Source: Litoreibacter janthinus (GTDB lineage Bacteria; Pseudomonadota; Alphaproteobacteria; Rhodobacterales; Rhodobacteraceae). Taken from it: a DNA stretch of 64,000 bases. The stretch covers positions 1,991,751-2,055,750 of the forward strand of contig NZ_FOYO01000001.1 in the NCBI RefSeq assembly GCF_900111945.1, written 5' to 3'. The notes below the pieces were generated by a model. It did not search any database, was not told where the DNA came from, and was given only the letters and a program-made list of their open reading frames with translations. A program made the translations under genes and the position numbers. Position 1 is the first letter of the stretch. Every line of letters starts with the position of its first letter. Below are positions 58,513-64,000 of this stretch, piece after piece.

Positions 58513-59390
58513 GGGGCGTCTGCCTCTTCCTCGTCGTCGTGATGGTCGTAGATCACGAAAGGCCGCTCGTCGTCCGAGATGACTGTCAGGCGGCGGGTGT
58601 CTTCCTCGTCGTCGTGGAGGTCCGCGCCTTGCATGACGAAGTGGCGCAGCACGCCGCCGAAGGCCAGCTCCAAGTTCTGGCGGGTAAAGATGTCCTCGGT
58701 CGGTCCATAAGCCAGAACGGTGCCCTTGATCAGGATCGTGCGGTCGCAGAACTCTGGGACGGAGCCAAGGTTGTGGGTCGAGACCAGCATCACGCGGCCC
58801 TCGTCACGCATCTCGCGCAGCAGGGCTATGATCGCGTCCTCGGTTTGCACGTCCACACCCGTAAACGGCTCGTCCAGCAGCACCACACGGCTGTCTTGTG
58901 CCAGTGCGCGGGCAAGGAAGACGCGTTTTTTCTGGCCGCCGGACAACTCGCCGATCTGGCGATGGCGGAATTCAAGCATGTTGACGCGCTCCAACGCCCG
59001 CTCAACCATCTTGTGGTCTTCGGGGCGGGGGATGCGGAAGAAGCCCATATGGCCATAGCGTCCCATCATCACTACGTCTTCCACCAGCACAGGGAAGGTC
59101 CAGTCGACCTCCTCGGCCTGTGGGACATAGGCGACCGTATTGGCACGCAACGCATCGCGCACGGTGCCGCCAAGGATTGAGATCTTGCCAGCCGAGGTTG
59201 GAACAAACCCCATGATTGCCTTGAACAAGGTCGACTTGCCGGAGCCGTTCACCCCCACCAAAGCAGCAATGGTCCCTTTGGGCAGGGAAAAGGACGCATC
59301 GCGCAGGGCGGTGTGGCCGTTGCGATAGGTGACGGTGATGCCCTCTGCGCACAGTCCAGCGGCATCGTCTGGCAAGCTGCCAAAACTCAT
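58509..59390 (-). CDS. sitB: Manganese/iron ABC transporter ATP-binding protein (SitB-like)
   Basis: Cytoplasmic ATPase of 293 residues. Walker [10 protein letters not shown] (about 43-51), Q-loop VPQAEEVDW, signature LSGGQKKR and Walker [13 protein letters not shown] are clear, with the switch histidine in VSTHNLGSV. The Q-E-x-DW after the Q-loop is typical of metal importers. The C-terminal ~30 residues are unusually rich in His, Asp and Glu (HDDEED and [13 protein letters not shown]), a possible metal-sensing tail. It overlaps sitA and sitC by four bases each. Confidence 0.88.
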   Translation of the reverse strand: MSFGSLPDDAAGLCAEGITVTYRNGHTALRDASFSLPKGTIAALVGVNGSGKSTLFKAIMGFVPTSAGKISILGGTVRDALRANTVAYVPQAEEVDWTFPVLVEDVVMMGRYGHMGFFRIPRPEDHKMVERALERVNMLEFRHRQIGELSGGQKKRVFLARALAQDSRVVLLDEPFTGVDVQTEDAIIALLREMRDEGRVMLVSTHNLGSVPEFCDRTILIKGTVLAYGPTEDIFTRQNLELAFGGVLRHFVMQGADLHDDEEDTRRLTVISDDERPFVIYDHHDDEEEADAP

Positions 59391-60304
59391 TTTTCTAAAC
59401 CTTCTACGATGGTTTGAACGGTGACGCGCAACAGGTCCAGATAGGTGGGCACAGGGCCGTCCGCTGCGCTGAGACTGTCGACATATAACACGCCGCCATA
59501 GACCGCGTCCGTTTCGCGGGCGATTTGCTCTGCAGGGGCGGCGGAGACGGTGCTTTCCGAGAACACGGCGTTGATGTTGTTGTCTCGCACCGCGTCGATC
59601 AGGTCACGGACCTGCTTTGGCGTGCCTTGGGCGTCGGCATTGATCGGCCAGAGATATAGCTCTTTCAGGCCCAGATCGCGCGCAAGGTAGGAAAACGCGC
59701 CTTCTGACGTGACCAGCCAGCGCTTGTTTTCCGGCAAGGCTGCGATGCGATCCTTTAGGGGGCCAAGGGCAGCCAGGATTTCGGTTTTGTAAGCGGCAGC
59801 GTTGGCGATGTAGGTTTCGGCATTGTCTGGATCATAGGTCGAAAAGGCTTTGGCAATATTGTCGACATAGATCAGCGCAGAGTCGACGGACATCCACGCA
59901 TGAGGATTTGGCTTGCCGGAATAGGGGCCTTGGGAGATGCCCATAGGTTCAACGCCTTCTGAGATAACAACCGATGGCACGTCGCGGAGATTGCGGAAGA
60001 ATTGTTCAAACCAGAGCTCCAAGTTCAGTCCGTTCCACAAAACCAGATCGGCTTCTTGAGCACGCAGGATATCACGCGGCGTCGGCTCGTATTGGTGAAT
60101 TTCGGAGCCTGGCTTGGTGATGCTTTCGACCACGGCGGCATCGCCAGCAACGCGCGAGGCCATGTCCGCGATTACGGTGAATGTTGTGACGGCCTTGAAC
60201 TTGTCGGCAGCGGATGCTGGAAAAACGCTCAGGCACAACGCAAGGAGGGCGGGGAGGGCAAGGCGCATTTGCGGAAAATCCATTCTGGAACGGGGAAGGG
60301 TCAT
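59387..60304 (-). CDS. sitA: Periplasmic metal-binding protein of the Sit transporter (SitA-like)
   Basis: Zinc/manganese-type cluster A-I binding protein. Metal ligands are expected at His in [13 protein letters not shown], His in [11 protein letters not shown], Glu in VFSESTVS and Asp in [10 protein letters not shown], the pattern of SitA/MntA-like proteins; the long histidine-rich loop of ZnuA is missing, which favours manganese or iron. The ATG at 60304 has AGAGA upstream but sits at the expected transcription start; an internal ATG at 60268 begins a textbook signal peptide ([20 protein letters not shown]). Length 305 or 293 residues. First gene of sitABCD. Confidence 0.87.
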   Translation of the reverse strand: MTLPRSRMDFPQMRLALPALLALCLSVFPASAADKFKAVTTFTVIADMASRVAGDAAVVESITKPGSEIHQYEPTPRDILRAQEADLVLWNGLNLELWFEQFFRNLRDVPSVVISEGVEPMGISQGPYSGKPNPHAWMSVDSALIYVDNIAKAFSTYDPDNAETYIANAAAYKTEILAALGPLKDRIAALPENKRWLVTSEGAFSYLARDLGLKELYLWPINADAQGTPKQVRDLIDAVRDNNINAVFSESTVSAAPAEQIARETDAVYGGVLYVDSLSAADGPVPTYLDLLRVTVQTIVEGLEK

Positions 60305-60309
60305 TGATC

Positions 60310-60339
60310 TCTATATGCGAGTCGTTTGCAAAAAGTCAA
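60310..60339 (-). promoter_or_regulatory. Promoter of sitABCD
   Basis: On the minus strand TTGACT (60339-60334), an 18-base spacer and TATAGA (60315-60310). Initiation would fall about at 60303, at or next to the first possible start codon. Confidence 0.55.
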
Positions 60340-60360
60340 GTTTTTGCGAATTGCTCGCAA
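60315..60360. promoter_or_regulatory. Two Mur-like operators upstream of sitABCD
   Basis: Box 1 (60344-60360) TTGCGAATTGCTCGCAA has perfect 6-base arms around five bases. Box 2 (60315-60331), ATGCGAGTCGTTTGCAA, shares TGCGA and TTGCAA in the same spacing. Box 2 overlaps the promoter spacer and -10; box 1 lies just upstream of the -35. The pattern resembles the alphaproteobacterial manganese regulator (Mur) sites and not the Zur type. Confidence 0.6.
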
Positions 60361-60391
60361 TAAGGTGAAGGCCGATGTCTTGGCGAAATGC

Positions 60392-61000
60392 TCAGTGCTT
60401 CCGCGCCAACCAAACCGTAGCCCCGCCACAGGCTGGGTCGCGCTCGACGTGGCGGATCAATTCGAAGGCGTTCGCCTGCAACAGGTTTCGGTATTCCGTC
60501 TTGTCCAAACTTCCGTGGTACAGGGGGGCACCCTCAAACGTCCCGATGGCGTCTCCAAGCTCCGTGCCGCTGGTAAACATTAAAGCTGCACCTGCGTGAC
60601 TGAGGTCGGCAAAGGCCTTGAACATCAGTCGCTGGTCCTCTGGAGGCAGGTGGAAGAAGCTGTGCCAAGCAAGCACGCCGTGGAATTTGCCCAATGGGGG
60701 CAGGGCACGCATGTCGGCAGTGATCCACCGTTGAGCAGGAAAGCGAGCGCGGGCCGTGTCGACCATAGCAGCTGCACCATCGACGCCGGTCACATTGCAC
60801 CCCTGCTTGATGAGATACGCGCCGAGCGGTTTCCCCGAGCCACAGCCAAGATCAAGGACATCATGACCAGCAGTGGGCAGGGCCGTGAGAAACCTCTCCA
60901 TCCAGCCTCGCTCCATCAGCGACTGGCTACGCAGCGTTTCCCAAACCGCTGCGTGTGCTTGGTAAAGGTCGATCACGGTGTCGGAGGGGGGCTTGGGCAT
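60392..61000 (-). CDS. Class I SAM-dependent methyltransferase
   Basis: Cytoplasmic methyltransferase-fold protein of 202 residues. SAM motif I is VLDLGCGSGKPLG (about 46-58), the acidic residue at the end of strand 2 is in VTGVDGAAAM, and motif II/III regions are ITADMRALPPLGKFHGVLAWHSFFHL. The acceptor is not predictable. It lies eight bases after the secreted JAMM-like protein gene on the same strand, possibly co-transcribed, and 87 bases upstream of the sit promoter region. Confidence 0.87.
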   Translation of the reverse strand: MPKPPSDTVIDLYQAHAAVWETLRSQSLMERGWMERFLTALPTAGHDVLDLGCGSGKPLGAYLIKQGCNVTGVDGAAAMVDTARARFPAQRWITADMRALPPLGKFHGVLAWHSFFHLPPEDQRLMFKAFADLSHAGAALMFTSGTELGDAIGTFEGAPLYHGSLDKTEYRNLLQANAFELIRHVERDPACGGATVWLARKH

Positions 61001-61007
61001 GGTTGCG

Positions 61008-61556
61008 CTAGTAGAGCTGTCGCCGCTGTTTGAGTTGGCGCAAAGTATAGGTTTTTCGGATCAGACCCCAATCCCCTTGATTGAAATGGCGGTCCTGCGG
61101 AAGGCAGCGCAACCCGCAGAGCTGGCGGGTCAGACCTTCTTGGGGCAAGTTGACCCAAAACCGCCCGCCGGGAGTGGCGATGAAGCCAACCAGACCTTCT
61201 TTCATGTCGGCATCTAGATCTTCGTAGGAGGGGACTTCGCTATCCGCCTCATGATCATACGCGCCGTGTGTGTGAAAGGAAGCTAAGGGAACGACCCCTT
61301 TTGTACGGAACTGGTAGGGCAGGCATGTGTCCGCGTTCCCGCGTCTGGGCTGGGTCGAGATGATCGCCCCATTCTCGTTCCGCCCGAGTAATCCGCAAAA
61401 TTCCCGCCCACTACGAAAACTGCGGGCTTGCAGCGTTGTCAGAACTTGCCGCGCGGCGGCGTCAAGCATCCGGCCTTCGTTCAACCGCAGTGTATCTGCA
61501 GCGCCTGTGTGAGAAAGGCCGAGGAATAGAGCGCAACAAAGGGTCAGACATTTCAT
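61008..61556 (-). CDS. Secreted JAMM/DUF4329-like protein
   Basis: Exported protein of 182 residues with an N-terminal signal peptide (MKCLTLCCALFLGLSHTGA). The segment SFHTHGAYDHE followed by VPSYEDLDAD places H95, H97, S110 and D113 like the H-x-H…S-x-x-D of JAMM/MPN+ metallopeptidases, with a candidate glutamate at E52 (REFCGLLGR). The H-to-S spacing is longer than canonical, as in DUF4329-type proteins. Cysteines (FCGLL, DTCLP, LCGLRC) suggest disulfides in the periplasm. Activity is unproven. Confidence 0.6.
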   Translation of the reverse strand: MKCLTLCCALFLGLSHTGAADTLRLNEGRMLDAAARQVLTTLQARSFRSGREFCGLLGRNENGAIISTQPRRGNADTCLPYQFRTKGVVPLASFHTHGAYDHEADSEVPSYEDLDADMKEGLVGFIATPGGRFWVNLPQEGLTRQLCGLRCLPQDRHFNQGDWGLIRKTYTLRQLKQRRQLY

Positions 61557-61595
61557 GGAGGCACGCTAACGCAGAGCAGCGCGCGCTGTCCATTC

Positions 61596-61626
61596 AATCC
61601 GCGCGTTGCGGAAAACGCGGCGGATT
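61596..61626 (-). terminator. Hairpin after the KDG kinase gene
   Basis: Long stem of AATCCGCGCGTT against AACGCGGCGGATT (one bulged base) with a short loop, 34 bases after the kinase stop; a second small hairpin (CCACC / GGTGG) lies between. It separates the hexuronate operon from the secreted-protein gene. Confidence 0.55.
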
Positions 61627-61659
61627 ATTCGCCACCAAAGCGGTGGATCTCAGTGGTTG

Positions 61660-62559
61660 CTATGTGACATCAGCCAGCGCGCCGCGCGCTTGAATGACGC
61701 GCGCTGCAAGATTTGCGGCGGCGTTGATCGAGACGTCCAGCGGTTGTCCAGCAATGCGGCTTGCCAGAAAGCCTGCATTGAACGAGTCGCCTGCGGCCGT
61801 TGTGTCGACGACCTTTACGGCCGCGACAGGTGCATGTGTACTGGTGGTCCCTGCATCCCAAGCCAACATCTCATCCGGTCCATTTTTGACAATAACGGTT
61901 TGCGCTCCGCACGATACATAGCGTTGGGCGGTGGCGGCGGTGTCCGCATCTCCGAACCATGTCGCTTCGTCCTCATGCGACGGTAGGACCGTGCTGCTGA
62001 CGGCGGCGGCCTGCATCACGGCATCGGTCATGGCTTCCGATGAAGGCCAAAGTCCGGGGCGCAAATTGGGGTCAAACACCACATCCCCGCCCTTGGCGCG
62101 GAACTTGCTGAGGGCTTCAAGGAGGCGGGCGCGGTCGTCATCAGGCAGTATCGCAAGCGTGATCCCCGAAAAGTAAGCAACGTCCGCGCCGTCTAGTGCG
62201 GCGTCCAGCGCAGCGGCGTCCTGCGCCAACGTCCGAGCAGCACTTTGCCCGCGCCAGTAACTAAAGCTGCGCTCGCCATCTGCCAGCGAGATCATGTAGA
62301 GCCCGACCGTCAGGCCATCGCGCCGCGCAATTTGCCCCGTGCCAATCCCGGCCTCTTCTAGAAAGCCGGTCATTTTGGCAGAAGTGGCGTCGGAGCCAAC
62401 AGCGGTCAGATAATCAACGTGATCACTTGGCGGGAGCAGCTTGCGCAGATACCACGCGGTGTTCATCGTGTCCCCCGCAAACCCCATGCGGTATTCGCCT
62501 TGGGATTCGGACGGGGCCATTTCGACCATGCACTCGCCAATCGCAATAATTCGGGTCAT
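61660..62559 (-). CDS. kdgK: 2-dehydro-3-deoxygluconate kinase (PfkB family)
   Basis: Cytoplasmic sugar kinase of 299 residues phosphorylating KDG in hexuronate breakdown. GECMVEMAP at the start, GFAGDTMNTAWYL (substrate glycine pair), and the PfkB signature DTTAAGDSFNAGFLAS with the catalytic aspartate. The ATG overlaps the stop of the GntR gene (ATGA). Proximity to uxaC and a FadR-type GntR regulator supports KDG over other sugars. Confidence 0.88.
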   Translation of the reverse strand: MTRIIAIGECMVEMAPSESQGEYRMGFAGDTMNTAWYLRKLLPPSDHVDYLTAVGSDATSAKMTGFLEEAGIGTGQIARRDGLTVGLYMISLADGERSFSYWRGQSAARTLAQDAAALDAALDGADVAYFSGITLAILPDDDRARLLEALSKFRAKGGDVVFDPNLRPGLWPSSEAMTDAVMQAAAVSSTVLPSHEDEATWFGDADTAATAQRYVSCGAQTVIVKNGPDEMLAWDAGTTSTHAPVAAVKVVDTTAAGDSFNAGFLASRIAGQPLDVSINAAANLAARVIQARGALADVT

Positions 62560-63281
62560 TCTGAGATATCCGTGAACCAGTTGTGGTTCTCTTGTTTGAT
62601 GGTTTCAATAAGCTGAAGTATGCGTGATAGATGCTTTGTCACCGCCGCTGCGGCAGCCTCACCATTGCACGACGAGATTGCTTCGTACATTTCGATATGC
62701 TCCTCCAGTGCGAAGTGCTGAGATGAGGTATCCAGCGACAGCATTCGGATGCGGTCCATATGCGCCTTGTTTTCATGGATCAGGTCCCAGACATAGCCAA
62801 CGCCGGATTGAACGCAGATTTCTTTGTGAAACTGGTCATCTAGAGTGTGGAACTGCATGCGATCACCTGCGGCAATTGCTACTTTTTGCTGCTCAATCAA
62901 GTTGGACAGCGCTGTAAGCCCCGCTTCAGACAACCCCTCACTGGCTGTTCGGCAGGTTTGGGTTTCCAGTGCCATGCGAATAAAGCGGGCACGTGTCACA
63001 GCCTCTTCGGAGATCAGGCTAACAGTCGTTCTGCTTTGCGGGCGGATGGTCAGAAAGCCCAGCTTTGCCAAACGCTTGAATGCCTCACGGACAGGTTGGC
63101 GGGAGACGCCCATCGCTTTGGCGACTTCGGTCTCCGATATTTTCGTACGCGGAGGTAATTCAAGCGTTAGAATGCGGGTTTGAAGTGCCGAAAAGATTTG
63201 GTCGGCAACCGTTGGCGCTGTACTCTGCCGGATTAGGGGCAGGTGCGATAGGTGCTCCGGTGGCTTCTCTGTGTCTTTCAT
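62556..63281 (-). CDS. GntR family (FadR/FCD) regulator of the hexuronate genes
   Basis: Regulator of 241 residues. Winged-helix domain with LQTRILTLELPPRTKISETEVAKAMG and SRQPVREAFKRLAKLGFL (about 32-76); FCD domain from about 95 with DDQFHKEIC and metal-type histidines. UxuR/ExuR-like proteins have this layout and respond to hexuronates. Divergent from uxaC, with a candidate operator over the uxaC -10 element, and co-transcribed with kdgK. Confidence 0.87.
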   Translation of the reverse strand: MKDTEKPPEHLSHLPLIRQSTAPTVADQIFSALQTRILTLELPPRTKISETEVAKAMGVSRQPVREAFKRLAKLGFLTIRPQSRTTVSLISEEAVTRARFIRMALETQTCRTASEGLSEAGLTALSNLIEQQKVAIAAGDRMQFHTLDDQFHKEICVQSGVGYVWDLIHENKAHMDRIRMLSLDTSSQHFALEEHIEMYEAISSCNGEAAAAAVTKHLSRILQLIETIKQENHNWFTDISE

Positions 63282-63356
63282 ATCGGCGCCTTTTTTCGCA
63301 ACAAACTGGCTTCTACATTCTACAGATCAAGATCATTCGCGCAACTGGGATATTAG

Positions 63357-63389
63357 TTGACAGCAAAAAATAGACATACTAGCATACCA
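63357..63389 (+). promoter_or_regulatory. uxaC promoter with overlapping GntR operator
   Basis: TTGACA (63357-63362), a 17-base spacer and TAGCAT (63380-63385). TAGCATACCA (63380-63389) differs at two bases from the TGGTATACCA-type site of FCD-subfamily GntR proteins and covers the -10, a good position for repression. Confidence 0.6.
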
Positions 63390-63438
63390 GTTAAGGTGAC
63401 CTTGTATCGCCTAAACGCGCAGGACGATAGGGGGGGTC

Positions 63439-64000
63439 ATGTCGCAACTTGACGACGATCGCTTGTTTCCGACGGAGCCTGCCGTGCGTCGCATGGCACG
63501 TGATCTTTATGAGGGCGTGAAGGATCTGCCGATCATCAGCCCGCATGGTCACACCGATCCACGATGGTTTGCCGAAAACGAACTTTTTCCCGATCCGGCA
63601 CAGCTGTTTGTGACCCCCGACCACTACGTGTTTCGTATGCTGCACAGTCAAGGTATCCCGCTGGAAGCGATGGGGGTGCCGCGCGAAGATGGCGGCAAGA
63701 CCGAGCAAGACCCTCGCAAAATCTGGCGTTTGTTTGCAGAGAATTTCTACCTGTTCCGTGGCACACCTTCGCGCATCTGGGTCGAGCACGCGTTTCAAGA
63801 GGTCTTCGGCGTGGTCAAGCGCCTGTCGCTGGATACCGCAGACGAGATTTACGACCACATTGCAGATTGCCTCACGCAAGATGCTTTCCGCCCGCGCGCC
63901 TTGTTCGAGCGGTTCAATATAGAGGCGATTTCGACGACCGAGAGCGCCATCGACGACCTGCGCTGGCACAAAATGATCCGCGACAGTGGATGGCAGGGCA
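63439..64000 (+). CDS. uxaC: Glucuronate isomerase UxaC (3' end outside window)
   Basis: N-terminal 187 residues of uronate isomerase, which converts glucuronate and galacturonate to keto-hexuronates. MSQLDDDRLFPTEPAVRRMA is followed by the metal-binding PIISPHGHTDPRWFAEN (HxH) and DPAQLFVTPDHYVFRMLHSQGI, both distinctive. The frame is still open at the window end; full length should be about 470 residues. GGGGGG lies just before the ATG at 63439. Divergent from the GntR-kdgK operon. Confidence 0.92.
   Translation, partial: MSQLDDDRLFPTEPAVRRMARDLYEGVKDLPIISPHGHTDPRWFAENELFPDPAQLFVTPDHYVFRMLHSQGIPLEAMGVPREDGGKTEQDPRKIWRLFAENFYLFRGTPSRIWVEHAFQEVFGVVKRLSLDTADEIYDHIADCLTQDAFRPRALFERFNIEAISTTESAIDDLRWHKMIRDSGWQG

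Noticed and set aside
1..64000. tRNA/rRNA genes, insertion sequences, CRISPR arrays and phage genes
   Set aside because: None could be recognised; all intergenic gaps are short (up to about 220 bases) and show only hairpins, promoters or nothing.

Overview
The window looks like chromosomal DNA of an alphaproteobacterium, most likely a marine Rhodobacterales (Roseobacter-group) member. This rests on the moderately high GC content, the tightly packed operons with 4-base ATGA overlaps, the many ABC importers of the Ugp, PotFGHI, NMT1 and Sit types, a CcmF-CcmG-CcmH-CcmI cluster, a membrane-bound PuuD-type urate oxidase, and a fused allantoinase/OHCU decarboxylase. Sixty-three protein genes were called, two of them cut by the window ends. 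No rRNA, tRNA, insertion sequence, prophage or CRISPR array was seen. No stretch without a gene exceeds about 220 bases.

Layout. (1) 1-15754: the glycerol-3-phosphate/glycerophosphodiester importer ugpAEC faces a minus-strand cluster of Fe-alcohol dehydrogenase, aldehyde dehydrogenase, glutamine-synthetase-like ligase and N-formylglutamate-amidohydrolase-like hydrolase. Next come a DeoR/GlpR-type repressor, a divergent pair of flavoproteins (a GlpA-like dehydrogenase and a second FAD protein), and a PotFGHI-type importer whose last permease carries an unusual repeat-bearing tail. (2) 15846-19776: a FadR-type GntR regulator, a Gfo/Idh/MocA oxidoreductase and a LeuB-like dehydrogenase diverge from an ABM-fold monooxygenase and a metallo-beta-lactamase-fold lactonase. 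This looks like an unassigned sugar-acid or lactone pathway. (3) 19866-31931: a complete reductive pyrimidine pathway (PreT, PreA, dihydropyrimidinase, beta-ureidopropionase) with a RutR-like repressor, a near-perfect RutR box and an NMT1/THI5-type ABC importer. It is interrupted by an unrecognised 167-residue protein, a lipoprotein and a GH114-family protein.

(4) 31983-46728: housekeeping and envelope genes. These are an unknown membrane protein, PPK2, a DMT exporter, the cytochrome c maturation genes, a DsbD/ScsB-like reductase with a DsbA/ScsC-like partner, GAPDH, an L,D-transpeptidase, an unknown membrane protein and phosphomannomutase. (5) 46877-56813: purine/urate catabolism with an NCS2 permease, ureidoglycolate lyase, ureidoglycine aminohydrolase, allantoinase-OHCU decarboxylase, HIU hydrolase and PuuD, plus a LysR and a TetR regulator. 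It ends with a small and a medium subunit of a xanthine-dehydrogenase/CO-dehydrogenase-type enzyme that lack their molybdenum large subunit. (6) 56819-60304: a SitABCD-type Mn/Fe importer with two Mur-like operators. (7) 60392-64000: a methyltransferase, a secreted JAMM-like protein, and the start of a hexuronate locus (KDG kinase, GntR regulator, UxaC) with a clear promoter/operator.

Taken together the segment is rich in scavenging of nitrogen compounds (amines, pyrimidines, purines) and of phospholipid head groups or glycerol phosphates. Functional names are from protein motif and family recognition by eye; no database search was possible.
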